Positions 50,624 to 58,580 of a DNA stretch of 64,000 nt are shown piece after piece (positions within the stretch are counted from its first letter, which is position 1; each line of letters starts with the position of its first letter). This DNA is from an uncultured Bacilli bacterium (GTDB lineage Bacteria > Bacillota_I > Bacilli_A > RF39 > UBA660): contig CAJUTK010000002.1 of NCBI GenBank assembly GCA_910589375.1, forward strand, positions 434,001 through 498,000, written 5' to 3'. A model generated the notes under the pieces. The model was not told the origin of the DNA. It saw only the letters and a program-made list of their open reading frames with translations, and did no database searches. Both the position numbers and the translations under genes were made by a program.

Positions 50624-51250
50624 CTAATAAGTATACTCCTTATTCTTTTCTTTAGCATTTACAATAGAGAAAACAGCATCAATATCTTCTTTTAAATAAC
50701 TTCCATCTTTATTGATATAACTCTCTAATCCATTAGAAGCTAAAAAGTATTCAAAAGAAGAGAGTGGATCAATACCATTAACAACAGCATAAGAAATAGT
50801 CTCTGATGCAACAGAGTCAGGGGAAAAATAAAGACCTCCCTTATTATGCTCTAATATAGAAATATCTGCATTTTCATTATAAAGATCTATATAGGTATAT
50901 TCTTCATAGCCTTCTTCACTGCCATCATCAACTTTAGTTACTTCACCAGTTTTTAATAAAAAGTAATATCTATTCGTAAGATTATCAGCAACAACAACAG
51001 AACTAGAACCACTATCTAATACAAATAATTCACTATTCTGATATCTCACTCCTGAAAATGCAGGTTCTTCTACTACAGGCTCTTTTTCCAATAAAGATTT
51101 ATCAGGCTCCTCTACTACTTCTACTGAAGTTTTTTCTTCATTACTATCATCAATATTTCTATCACTAGAAGTACAACCTGCTAAATTAATCGTCAGTGCT
51201 GATGCTAAAGTAAGTGCTACTAATGTTTTTTTCAAACTATATTTTTTCAT
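50624..51250 (-). CDS. putative lipoprotein of unknown function
   Basis: Signal peptide with KKYSLKKT, hydrophobic core and lipobox NLAGC (modified cysteine about residue 26). An acidic, low-complexity linker (EEKTSVEVVEEPDKSLLEKEPVVEEP) leads to a beta-rich domain of about 140 residues (YQNSELFVLDSGSSSVVVADNLTNRYYFLLKTGE). No family recognised. I set the start at ATG 51250 (208 aa) behind AGGGGG; in-frame codons upstream lack a ribosome site. The next gene upstream is the prohibitin-like gene, with its own terminator between. Confidence 0.72.
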   Translation of the reverse strand: MKKYSLKKTLVALTLASALTINLAGCTSSDRNIDDSNEEKTSVEVVEEPDKSLLEKEPVVEEPAFSGVRYQNSELFVLDSGSSSVVVADNLTNRYYFLLKTGEVTKVDDGSEEGYEEYTYIDLYNENADISILEHNKGGLYFSPDSVASETISYAVVNGIDPLSSFEYFLASNGLESYINKDGSYLKEDIDAVFSIVNAKEKNKEYTY

Positions 51251-51312
51251 TTTCTTATTCCCCCTAAGACTATTATAGTTTACCAAAATTATTTATTTTG
51301 TCAAGTTCCTTG

Positions 51313-51337
51313 AAATAAAAAAGCATTTCTGCTTTTT
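51313..51337 (-). terminator. terminator of the prohibitin-like gene
   Basis: AAAAAGCA (51318-51325), TTTC loop, TGCTTTTT (51330-51337); A/T tracts on the minus-strand downstream side. Confidence 0.75.
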
Positions 51338-52193
51338 ATTTTAAGATACTATTAATATCTATCATGAGATTATCACTACCACTTACTTTTGGTAATTCTC
51401 CATTCCATTTTTCAATAAATTGTTGTTTTAAAATTTTATCCGTTAATGAGTTTTCTTTAATTCTATTAGCGTCTGCTTCTGCTTGAGCCTCTATTCTTTT
51501 TTTCTCAGCTTCTACCTTGGTTGTTTCAAGCTTTTGTTTAGCTGTTAGGGCATCTTGTTCGGCTACTGCTTTTCTTTCAATAGAAGCGTTATATTCAGCA
51601 CTAAAATCAAAATTTTTAATAGAGATAGATAATACTTTAATACCATATTGTTCTACTCTTTTAATTAACTCTTCTTGAATGTCTGCAGCTACTTCACTTC
51701 TCTTTGTAATTAGTTCTTCTGCTGTATATTTTGAAATAGTGCTTTTAATAGATTCCTGAATAGCTGGTTCTAATACAGTAGTAGTATATCCATTTCCTAC
51801 TTGGCGATAAAGTTCAATTGCTTTATCTGCATCTATTTGATAATTAACAGCTACCTTAATACTATTTACAATTTGCATATCCTTTGTAGATGTTTCCAAT
51901 AAAGCATCGTTTTCATATTTTTGTACTTTAATATTAACTGTTTCAATTCTCTCAAATGGGAATTTCAAATTAATTCCTTCTTGCAAATAAGTATCTGTAA
52001 TTTTTCCAAATCTTATTTTAATTCCAACCTCTCCAGTCTGAACTACTTCAAAGCAACTTGGAATTAATAGTAACAGCCATAAAAGCGAAAATAAGCATTT
52101 CTTTTGAAAGCGAAAGCCTCCCTTTTTCCTATCATAACCTGCTAACAAAATAGTAATAATCACTAATGCTAGACTTACCATAACATATATCAT
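51336..52193 (-). CDS. SPFH/band-7 (prohibitin-like) membrane protein
   Basis: Two hydrophobic segments (about 3-19 and 33-50) precede an SPFH domain (52-205: VVQTGEVGIKIRFGKITDTYLQEGINLKFPF, TKDMQIVNSIKVAVNYQID) and a coiled-coil/alanine-glutamate-rich segment (AEQDALTAKQKLETTKVEAEKKRIEAQAEADANRI). Family members form membrane-associated oligomeric rings linked to membrane domains or protease control. 285 residues. A TAGGAGGAG site precedes the ATG. Confidence 0.88.
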   Translation of the reverse strand: MIYVMVSLALVIITILLAGYDRKKGGFRFQKKCLFSLLWLLLLIPSCFEVVQTGEVGIKIRFGKITDTYLQEGINLKFPFERIETVNIKVQKYENDALLETSTKDMQIVNSIKVAVNYQIDADKAIELYRQVGNGYTTTVLEPAIQESIKSTISKYTAEELITKRSEVAADIQEELIKRVEQYGIKVLSISIKNFDFSAEYNASIERKAVAEQDALTAKQKLETTKVEAEKKRIEAQAEADANRIKENSLTDKILKQQFIEKWNGELPKVSGSDNLMIDINSILK

Positions 52194-52235
52194 ATTTCTC
52201 CTCCTATAATAGTATTATATCAAATTTTTAAGCAA

Positions 52236-52260
52236 GAAAAAAGAAAGTATTACACTTTCT
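52236..52260 (-). terminator. terminator of mnmA
   Basis: AGAAAGT (52242-52248) pairs with ACTTTCT (52254-52260); minus-strand T-run follows. Confidence 0.75.
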
Positions 52261-53362
52261 ATAAATACCACAATTTTTCTCCATTTTTTCTTACTTCTTT
52301 TATGATTCCCCCACCAAGACATTCTTCTCCATCATAGATAACACACGCTTGTCCTGGAGTTACTGCCTTTACTCCTTGTGGATATTTGACTAAAATTTCA
52401 CCATTATCTAAATATTCTAGTGATACATCATTATCTGGCTGCCTATATCGAAACTTTGCTGTACAATCTATAGGCCTTTTATCACTATTAAAGTTAACAG
52501 TATCTATTATACAAGAATCACTAATCAAATAATCAGTATTTCCATAAGAAATATAGAGGATATTTTCTTTTAGATCTTTTCCAACTACAAACATTCTTTC
52601 TTTAGAGCCGCCAATATTAAGACCCCTTCTTTGACCAATTGTATAATACATTAGTCCAATATGTTCTCCTATTACTTCCTTTGTATCTATTTCAATTACT
52701 TTACCTGGAGTGTTTGGCAAATAGTTTTCTAAAAATTTTGTAAAATTCCTTTCACCAATAAAGCAAATACCTGTAGAATCTTTTTTAGAAGCTGTGATTA
52801 AACCATATTCATCTGCTATTTTCCTAACCTCAGGTTTTTCCATATCCCCTATTGGGAATAAGACGTTTTCTAATTGTTTTTGAGACACCTGTGACAGAAA
52901 GTAAGTCTGATCTTTATTCAAATCTACAGCACGTAATAGTTTACCATCTTTCATTCTAGCATAGTGACCAGTAGCAATATAATCAGCCCCTAGCTTTTCT
53001 GCCTCACGTACAAACATATCAAACTTAATATACTTATTACACATGATATCAGGATTTGGTGTTCTTCCTTTTTTTAATTCCTCTAAAAAGTAAGTGAAAA
53101 CATAATCCCAATATTCTTTTACAAAATCTATTCTATGGAGTGGAATATCTAGTTTTTGGCATACTTCTAGTGCATCATTGTAATCTTGCTCCTGTGGGCA
53201 AATAGAATCATCCAAATCAGGATTCCCTAAAAAGTCCCCATTTACACTAGTATCCCAGTTTCTCATAAATAATCCAATTACTTCATATCCCTGTTTTTTT
53301 AGCATAATAGCAGCTACACTACTATCTACTCCACCAGACATTCCAATTACTACTTTTTTCAT
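52259..53362 (-). CDS. mnmA: tRNA-specific 2-thiouridylase
   Basis: Thiolates U34 of tRNA-Lys/Glu/Gln. The ATP-pyrophosphatase P-loop is GMSGGVDSSVAAIML, followed by GLFMRNWD, the first cysteine region NPDIMCNKYIKF, TGHYAR, KDQTYFLSQ, and the second cysteine in STGICFIGERNF. The C-terminal beta-barrel (CTAKFRYRQPD, PGQACVIYDGEECLGGGII) completes it. 367 residues, normal size. It lies 18 bases after spoIIM and may share a transcript. Confidence 0.97.
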   Translation of the reverse strand: MKKVVIGMSGGVDSSVAAIMLKKQGYEVIGLFMRNWDTSVNGDFLGNPDLDDSICPQEQDYNDALEVCQKLDIPLHRIDFVKEYWDYVFTYFLEELKKGRTPNPDIMCNKYIKFDMFVREAEKLGADYIATGHYARMKDGKLLRAVDLNKDQTYFLSQVSQKQLENVLFPIGDMEKPEVRKIADEYGLITASKKDSTGICFIGERNFTKFLENYLPNTPGKVIEIDTKEVIGEHIGLMYYTIGQRRGLNIGGSKERMFVVGKDLKENILYISYGNTDYLISDSCIIDTVNFNSDKRPIDCTAKFRYRQPDNDVSLEYLDNGEILVKYPQGVKAVTPGQACVIYDGEECLGGGIIKEVRKNGEKLWYL

Positions 53363-53380
53363 AACTCACCTACAGACTTA

Positions 53381-53992
53381 TTATAGCACATTCACAACAA
53401 TTTTCAATAAGTAAGGGGTTACGAAAGTTTCTACTAAGGTCATAATTACTACCACTAAAAGGGAAACTACTAAAACTAATAAATATCTATTCATAATAGC
53501 TTTAAAATCAATTGTTTTTCTTTTTATGATAGAATGAATTAACGCTAAAGACACCTTAATGGCGTAGCATCCTAAATATAAGTATATGACAAATATTACA
53601 AATTGATGAGGAAAATTATATAAAAAACCTATTAAGCTTCCTTTTAATCCGTAATTAGCAACAAAACTAGAGAGCGTGAAACTAACTGTAAAAGCTTTAT
53701 AAAATAATAATATTACTACAATAGGCAATCCTATAATAGAAAAACCCAATAGCCATATAATAACTATGAATAAAACATTGATAATTACATTGTTTGTTAG
53801 TGAAGCTAAATAATTAGTAGGCTCTATATTTTCTAAAAAAGAAGATAAGGTTTCTGCTACTAGTTGTTTATCTTGACTACTTAGTACAGTCATAAATAAT
53901 GCTCCAGTAACGACACCAATAAAACTAATAACAAATAAGAATATTACTACTTTTTTATCTACAGTAAATAGTTTGTCCATTGCTTTTTTCAT
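53381..53992 (-). CDS. spoIIM: stage II sporulation protein M
   Basis: Membrane component of the SpoIID-SpoIIM-SpoIIP engulfment machine, needed for septal peptidoglycan thinning in mother cells. Five or so hydrophobic segments in about 203 residues, opening MKKAMDKLFTVDKKVVIFLFVISFIGVVTGALFM, then NVIINVLFIVIIWLLGFSIIGLPIVVILLFYKAFTVSFTLS, typical of SpoIIM. I set the start at ATG 53992 (203 aa) after TAGGTGAG; a longer frame lacks a site. Confidence 0.9.
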   Translation of the reverse strand: MKKAMDKLFTVDKKVVIFLFVISFIGVVTGALFMTVLSSQDKQLVAETLSSFLENIEPTNYLASLTNNVIINVLFIVIIWLLGFSIIGLPIVVILLFYKAFTVSFTLSSFVANYGLKGSLIGFLYNFPHQFVIFVIYLYLGCYAIKVSLALIHSIIKRKTIDFKAIMNRYLLVLVVSLLVVVIMTLVETFVTPYLLKIVVNVL

Positions 53993-54032
53993 TATCTCAC
54001 CTACTAGACTATATGCGATTAGAAAGAACATA

Positions 54033-54061
54033 TTCCAATTTTTAAAAAAATACGCTATAAT
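54033..54061 (+). promoter_or_regulatory. promoter of the 44-residue protein gene
   Basis: TTCCAA (54033-54038), 17-bp spacer, perfect TATAAT (54056-54061), divergent from spoIIM. Confidence 0.5.
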
Positions 54062-54082
54062 GGACGTATAGGAAGTGATATC

Positions 54083-54217
54083 ATGAAAGAAAAATCAAAG
54101 AAAATGAAAAAAGCAGAAAAAAATAGTGGATTAAAAAAGATTGGTATACTGCTTCTTCTTTTAGCGTTAGTTGGACTTTATGTAATTTTACCTATTATGT
54201 CTACACTAGCTTCATAA
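54083..54217 (+). CDS. small membrane protein (44 aa)
   Basis: A short plus-strand gene set inside a block of minus-strand genes. The product has a lysine-rich start (MKEKSKKMKKAEKNSG) and one hydrophobic helix (IGILLLLLALVGLYVILPIM), ending STLAS. A GGAAGTGAT ribosome site, a promoter and a shared terminator hairpin support it as a real gene. Function unknown; the basic tail should sit in the cytoplasm. Confidence 0.65.
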   Translation: MKEKSKKMKKAEKNSGLKKIGILLLLLALVGLYVILPIMSTLAS

Positions 54218-54252
54218 AATAAGAAGAGAATAATTTATCCCTGCTACTAAAT

Positions 54253-54282
54253 AAAAAAAATAATCTTTCGATTATTTTTTCT
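54253..54282. terminator. bidirectional terminator of mscL and the 44-residue gene
   Basis: AAAAAATAATC (54255-54265), TTTC loop, GATTATTTTTT (54270-54280). Both sides are A/T tracts. Confidence 0.8.
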
Positions 54283-54751
54283 TTTTGTCTGTCTTTACTT
54301 TTACTGTCTTTGTTACCTTTTCTTCTTTTACTGTTTTAGCAGACTTTTTAGTTTCTTTTTTCTCATTTATTAGAGCATCACGGATTTCTTGAAGTAATAA
54401 TACTTCCTCACTTTTTTTAGGCTTTTCTTCTTTTTTCTCTTCCTCTTCTTTATGTTCTAATTTTGCTAAAACTGTATTAATAGTTTTAACCATTAAGAAA
54501 ATACAGAAAGAAATAATTAAGAAGTCTAATACGCTTTGTAAAAAAGCACCATAATTAATCGTAGCGTCTTTTACTTGAATAGTAAGACCTGTTGAGAAAT
54601 CAACTCCACCAGTAATTACTCCTATAATTGGCATTAGGATATTATTTACTAAAGAGGTAACAATTGTACTAAAAGCGCCTCCAACAATAACTCCTACTGC
54701 TAAATCCATAACATTTCCACGAGCTATAAATTTCTTAAATTCTTTTAACAT
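54272..54751 (-). CDS. mscL: large-conductance mechanosensitive channel
   Basis: Opens under membrane tension to release solutes in hypo-osmotic shock. First transmembrane helix with FIARGNVMDLAVGVIVGGAFSTIVTSL, the periplasmic loop (GGVDFSTGLTIQVKD...), and the second helix (FLQSVLDFLIISFCIFLMVKTIN). The C-terminal tail is unusually long and lysine/glutamate-rich (about 60 residues, including KKEEKPKKSEEVLLLQEIRDAL). Start is ATG 54751 (159 aa) after GAGGTGG. Confidence 0.96.
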   Translation of the reverse strand: MLKEFKKFIARGNVMDLAVGVIVGGAFSTIVTSLVNNILMPIIGVITGGVDFSTGLTIQVKDATINYGAFLQSVLDFLIISFCIFLMVKTINTVLAKLEHKEEEEKKEEKPKKSEEVLLLQEIRDALINEKKETKKSAKTVKEEKVTKTVKVKTDKKKK

Positions 54752-54768
54752 TTTTCCACCTCGCAAGT

Positions 54769-54796
54769 ATTATATCAGAAAAAAATTTTTTGTCAA
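54769..54796 (-). promoter_or_regulatory. promoter of mscL
   Basis: Minus strand: TTGACA (54796-54791), 16-bp spacer, TATAAT (54774-54769), extended TGa. Confidence 0.7.
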
Positions 54797-54822
54797 AAAA
54801 AGAAGAGAATTAGTCTCTTCTT
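54794..54822 (-). terminator. terminator of the zinc-ribbon gene
   Basis: AAGAAGAGA (54800-54808) pairs with TCTCTTCTT (54814-54822); T-run on the minus strand. It overlaps the mscL -35 on one side. Confidence 0.75.
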
Positions 54823-54992
54823 TCATCACGTGCATAATTTGCTTTTTCTGCTTTTTTCTTATCACGACAAGCTTTACAACGAACTGGCTTGTTTTGGAAA
54901 CCTTTTTCTTCATAAAAATTTTGTTCACCTACTGTGAATAAAAACTCTTCGCCACAATCCTTGCAGATAATTTTAATATCTTCTTTTTCCAT
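54810..54992 (-). CDS. zinc-ribbon domain protein (60 aa)
   Basis: Small soluble protein with two CxxC knuckles (CKDCGEEF and CKACRDKKK) and the FLFTVGEQNFYEEKGFQNKPVRC bridge characteristic of the zf-trcl/probable zinc-ribbon family. C-terminus is basic then RDERRD. A GGAGG site precedes ATG 54992; the frame extends further up without a ribosome site. Nucleic-acid or protein binding is likely but the role is unknown. Confidence 0.85.
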   Translation of the reverse strand: MEKEDIKIICKDCGEEFLFTVGEQNFYEEKGFQNKPVRCKACRDKKKAEKANYARDERRD

Positions 54993-55067
54993 ACTTACCT
55001 CCTTTTCTAAACATCGATTCAATAAAAATCCGTCTTTTAAAGGAAGTAATCTTTATTAATCTTATTC

Positions 55068-55096
55068 ATTATATCATAAAAAGTATCTACCGTCAA
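55068..55096 (-). promoter_or_regulatory. promoter of the zinc-ribbon gene
   Basis: Minus strand: TTGACG (55096-55091), 17-bp spacer, extended -10 TGaTATAAT (55073-55068). Confidence 0.65.
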
Positions 55097-55101
55097 CGAA
55101 T

Positions 55102-56052
55102 TTATAATCTCTTTAAATAGTCTTCATAAGCATCACATACTCTATCTAGATATTCTTTTTTGCGCAAATCTTCCAAATAACTTTTAGGAATATTAGAATA
55201 TCCATAAAAAATACCTGCTAAAGAACCTGCTATTGCACCAATAGAGGCAGTAGATTCCCCAATATTGGTAGTAGCAATAATACATTCCTTATAATTACTA
55301 GACTTTAAAAAGCACCATAAAGCAGCCTCTAATGAATCTACTACATAGGCACTGCTGTTAATATCTTCTATCGTTAGATTTACGAAATCCCCAGATAAAA
55401 TTCTATGATAGCAATCTAATGTCTCTTTTGAAAAAATACTATAATCTAGTTCTTTTACTTTAGTTAAAGCTGAAAACTTATTTGTTCCTCTTAATAAATT
55501 CATTACATATCTAACATAAATATAGCAACCACACACAGAAATCTCATGAGCATGAGTAATCGAAGATAAGTTTCTAACTACTTCTACTATTTCCCTATCA
55601 GTAGATTTATTTGCTATAAAATAATAAGCTATAGGAAGCATCCTAATTAAAGAACCACTACCATTATCATAAAGTCCATTAAGACCGCTTTCTTCTGCTT
55701 TTTCTAAATGTTGAGTATAGCTTACTAAAGCTTTTAAAGTAGTTTCTCCAATATCAAAAGATTCTTTCATAGAGCAGAATTGATTGGCTGTAAACCACCT
55801 TACAAAATTATCTGCAATCTCATCATAATTAATTCCTTTATTCATAAGAGCATCCATGGTTGCTATTGTAAGGGAGGTACTATCACTCCAAGCACCTTTA
55901 GGTATACCATCACGAATTCTTGGCATCATTTTTACTACTGGTTTCTCTAATAAATCATTTCTACTGCTTGATTCTGTTGGAACTCCCATAGCATTTCCTA
56001 CTGCTAATCCTATTAAACCATCTCTTACATGATACATACTATCATACTCCAT
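55102..56052 (-). CDS. ADP-ribosylglycohydrolase-like protein lacking canonical metal ligands
   Basis: The overall ARH/DraG fold is clear: HVRDGLIGLAVGNAMGVPTE at the start, GAWSDSTSLTIATMDAL, GSLIRMLPIAYY, SITHAHEISVCGC and TTNIGESTASIGAIAGSLAGI. However the family metal ligands are changed: the usual WxDDT is WSDST (second Asp lost) and the GGDTDT motif reads GESTAS (both Asp lost). Normally those Asp residues bind the two Mg ions. So hydrolysis of ADP-ribosyl groups is doubtful; binding without catalysis is possible. 316 residues. Confidence 0.85.
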   Translation of the reverse strand: MEYDSMYHVRDGLIGLAVGNAMGVPTESSSRNDLLEKPVVKMMPRIRDGIPKGAWSDSTSLTIATMDALMNKGINYDEIADNFVRWFTANQFCSMKESFDIGETTLKALVSYTQHLEKAEESGLNGLYDNGSGSLIRMLPIAYYFIANKSTDREIVEVVRNLSSITHAHEISVCGCYIYVRYVMNLLRGTNKFSALTKVKELDYSIFSKETLDCYHRILSGDFVNLTIEDINSSAYVVDSLEAALWCFLKSSNYKECIIATTNIGESTASIGAIAGSLAGIFYGYSNIPKSYLEDLRKKEYLDRVCDAYEDYLKRL

Positions 56053-56063
56053 ATTCTATTTCT

Positions 56064-56093
56064 ATTATAGCAAATGTGAACATTTTTTTTCAA
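56064..56093 (-). promoter_or_regulatory. promoter of the ADP-ribosylglycohydrolase-like gene
   Basis: Minus strand: TTGAAA (56093-56088), 18-bp spacer, extended -10 TGcTATAAT (56069-56064). Confidence 0.6.
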
Positions 56094-56102
56094 TACCTTT
56101 AT

Positions 56103-56129
56103 TAAAAAAGAGAGCATTTCTACTCTCTT
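56103..56129 (-). terminator. terminator of spoIVB
   Basis: AAGAGAG (56108-56114), 8-base loop, CTCTCTT (56123-56129); minus-strand T-run follows. Confidence 0.75.
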
Positions 56130-57094
56130 ATATCTTCTGCTTCCTCTAACATATTGGTAATTAGTATACCGTATCCACGAGTGGGATCATCTACTACTAC
56201 ATGTGTTACTGCCCCCACAATATATTCCCCTTGAACTATTGGGGAACCACTCATTCCTTGAATAATTCCGCCTGTCTTGTCTAATAAGTTGGAATCTGTA
56301 ATCTCAAATAGAATATTTTTAGTATGGTCTTTTGTTTCCTGTACTTTTGTAATTTTAATGTCATACTCTTCTACTTTACTTCCACTTACAACAGTTCTGA
56401 TTTTAGCGCTTCCTAATTTTATGTTTTCCACTTGCGCAACCTTATACAAATGCTTTTCCTCTATATCTTCTTGGTAAAATCCAAAAATACCTTTATTGGT
56501 ATTTTTCTTAATTTCCCCTATTATATCAGATGTATTGAAAGTTGCATTTTTTTCTCCTGGATTTCCATCTCTACTTTTTGTAATACTGCTAATAGAAGAT
56601 GAAAAGATATCTCCATCTTTGGACTCTACTATTTTCCCACTAGATGAATCGACTATTTCATGACCTAATGCACCAAATCGTTTGGTATTGGGATCGACAA
56701 ATGTTAAAGTTCCAATTCCTGATACAGAATCTTTCAAGTACAATCCAGTCTTTTTATTTTTTAATGTTAATTCAGTCGTATATTCCTTACCATTTCTTAC
56801 GTAGCCTATAGAAATAATACTTTTATTATTTCTAGAAAGAATGGATGAAATATTATCAATAGAAATTACTTTGTTGTGGTCAATAGAGACAATTTTATCA
56901 CCAATTTTTAATCCTGCCTTTGAAGCAGGATCAACACCTTCTATATCATAAGTACCAATGATTTGAATGCCATCAGTATTTAATTTTATTCCGATATTGT
57001 CTCCACTAGCTATAATGTAATCAGAATAGGCAGAAATGTTACAAGGAATGGCGATAAGAAGCAAAATAAACAGGATATTTAATTTTTTTATCAT
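56120..57094 (-). CDS. spoIVB: SpoIVB serine peptidase (S55 family)
   Basis: Forespore signal peptidase that triggers sigma-K activation by cleaving SpoIVFA. A signal/anchor helix (about 5-21), a PDZ domain (about 45-115: GVDPASKAGLKIGDKIVSIDHNKV), then the S55 domain with His in FGALGHEIVD and Ser in GIIQGMSGSPIV. 324 residues, about 100 shorter than Bacillus SpoIVB as I remember it. ATG 57094 follows AAGGAG; 19 extra upstream codons have no site. A SigG-like promoter lies just upstream. Confidence 0.93.
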   Translation of the reverse strand: MIKKLNILFILLLIAIPCNISAYSDYIIASGDNIGIKLNTDGIQIIGTYDIEGVDPASKAGLKIGDKIVSIDHNKVISIDNISSILSRNNKSIISIGYVRNGKEYTTELTLKNKKTGLYLKDSVSGIGTLTFVDPNTKRFGALGHEIVDSSSGKIVESKDGDIFSSSISSITKSRDGNPGEKNATFNTSDIIGEIKKNTNKGIFGFYQEDIEEKHLYKVAQVENIKLGSAKIRTVVSGSKVEEYDIKITKVQETKDHTKNILFEITDSNLLDKTGGIIQGMSGSPIVQGEYIVGAVTHVVVDDPTRGYGILITNMLEEAEDIRE

Positions 57095-57120
57095 AAAAAA
57101 ACTCCTTAAGGCTACAATAT

Positions 57121-57149
57121 TAATATGAGAAAAAAGAATATAAGTATGC
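57121..57149 (-). promoter_or_regulatory. SigG-type promoter of spoIVB
   Basis: Minus strand: GCATA (57149-57145), 17-bp spacer, CATATTA (57127-57121), matching the forespore SigF/SigG pattern and not the vegetative one. Predicted start of transcription is about 20 bases before the ATG. Confidence 0.6.
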
Positions 57150-57152
57150 ATG

Positions 57153-57175
57153 TAAAAAAAAGGATTTCTCCTTTT
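57153..57175 (-). terminator. terminator of the sortase gene
   Basis: AAAAGGA (57158-57164), TTTC loop, TCCTTTT (57169-57175), minus-strand T-run. Confidence 0.8.
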
Positions 57176-58489
57176 CTATTTTGCTTTAGATTGTACTAAT
57201 TTAGCATGAATAACAATTCTTTCTCCCTCATAATTTAAACAAGTTGAAAGTGTTAATATCTTATCATTAGTAGAAACATTAGCCTTAAAATCATATTTAC
57301 TTCTAGCTACAATCGTATTTAAAAATTTCTGATAAGATTCATCATTTTCAAAATTATGGGTTAAATAATAAGCTTCTGCATCTATTGTATAAATAGAGAT
57401 AATTTGCCACAATGTATTTTGTGTTGGTGTAGACAATTTAATAATTTGATTTTCTTTATTTGTATACCAAGACTTCTTTAAAGTCTTATCAAGACTGCCA
57501 AACATTACTTGATCTACCCTACCATGACCATAAATAACTGTATTTTTTTTGAAATTTTTTAAATCGGAACGATAATCTGCGAATATCCATCCAGCAGCAT
57601 TTCTTGTTCTATCAAACGCTTTATTTAAGTAATACGTATTATTACTAGTTTGAACAATTGGGTAATTAATATTCGTATTATTGACAAATAGCCAACCAAC
57701 AGTATCACTATTTTCCTTTTTTAATTTATCAAAATCGACACTAATCATAGGAACTTTCATGTAATTCCAATAATCTTTTCCATATTTTTCCTTTTTTACT
57801 ACGTCTGTCGGCGTTTTAGTATCCTCTGCCACCCCAAATTCTTCTTCAATAGGGATGTAAAACTCTTCTTCTACTTCTTCTTTTGTAGTTTCCGCAATTA
57901 GATCACTAGCAAGTTTCTTAGTTTCTTTTCCTTCTGTTTTCCAATTGGCATAAATACTATAAAATTCCATAAAGCAGATAGCAGAAAAAGCGATTAATAC
58001 CATATAAGCAAATTTTGCAAATGGAAATTTTACTGTAGTAGTAGGTTCTACCTTTTCTTCTATTTTATCAGAAATTTTTATTTCTAAAAGCTCTTCCATA
58101 CTTTTCTTATGGTAAGGAATAGATTCTAGTGCAAACAATGTAACAAAGTAATCCTTTGATATCCCATAATAGTTTTCTATTTCAAAATATTTTTCTTCCC
58201 TAATTAAAATTTTTTGTAAAACATAATTTAAATAACGAATATCTTTATTTTGATTTAGCATAAATACATAAGCATCTAAAAGACTCTGAATATTTTGATA
58301 GAATCTTTTAGAAGAGAAGTTTTCCGTAATTACTTCTTCTATTGGTAAATAAGAAATATCTTCTTCCATTTTTCTTACTAAATAAGCATACTGAAAAGAA
58401 GAATTTAAGTAGATAACAAAATCTATATTCTTAATTTTCAATATTTCAATAATACGATATGTTTTGTTATTATATAGAAAATTATCCAT
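57176..58489 (-). CDS. class-B-like sortase with long cytoplasmic N-terminal domain
   Basis: Transpeptidase that anchors surface proteins. Residues 1-155 are a cytoplasmic domain of unknown fold, then one transmembrane helix (about 157-178), an acidic linker, and a sortase barrel (about 240-437) with His322 (IYGHGR), Cys417 (TLSTC) and Arg424 (GERIVIHA). The motifs WLFVNNTNINYPIVQ and FADYRSD resemble class B. Its neighbour upstream is the adhesin with an IPVTA-type sorting signal, a natural substrate. The N-terminal domain is unusual for sortases. Confidence 0.9.
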   Translation of the reverse strand: MDNFLYNNKTYRIIEILKIKNIDFVIYLNSSFQYAYLVRKMEEDISYLPIEEVITENFSSKRFYQNIQSLLDAYVFMLNQNKDIRYLNYVLQKILIREEKYFEIENYYGISKDYFVTLFALESIPYHKKSMEELLEIKISDKIEEKVEPTTTVKFPFAKFAYMVLIAFSAICFMEFYSIYANWKTEGKETKKLASDLIAETTKEEVEEEFYIPIEEEFGVAEDTKTPTDVVKKEKYGKDYWNYMKVPMISVDFDKLKKENSDTVGWLFVNNTNINYPIVQTSNNTYYLNKAFDRTRNAAGWIFADYRSDLKNFKKNTVIYGHGRVDQVMFGSLDKTLKKSWYTNKENQIIKLSTPTQNTLWQIISIYTIDAEAYYLTHNFENDESYQKFLNTIVARSKYDFKANVSTNDKILTLSTCLNYEGERIVIHAKLVQSKAK

Positions 58490-58523
58490 AAACTCCTCCT
58501 CATTTTTCTGTTAGTTGAAAGCT

Positions 58524-58552
58524 ATAATATCATATTTTTTATAGATACGCAA
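58524..58552 (-). promoter_or_regulatory. promoter of the sortase gene
   Basis: Minus strand: TTGCGT (58552-58547), 17-bp spacer, extended -10 TGaTATTAT (58529-58524). Confidence 0.55.
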
Positions 58553-58553
58553 A

Positions 58554-58580
58554 TTAAAAGAATAGTTACTATTCTTTTAA
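58554..58580 (-). terminator. terminator of the adhesin gene
   Basis: TTAAAAGAATAGT / ACTATTCTTTTAA, a 13-bp palindromic stem around one central base (58554-58580), partly overlapping the adhesin stop. Confidence 0.75.

Noticed and set aside
54008..54035. SigE-like promoter (GAATATG ... CATATAGT) before spoIIM
   Set aside because: The spacer is short (13) and the predicted transcript start would fall inside the ribosome binding site.
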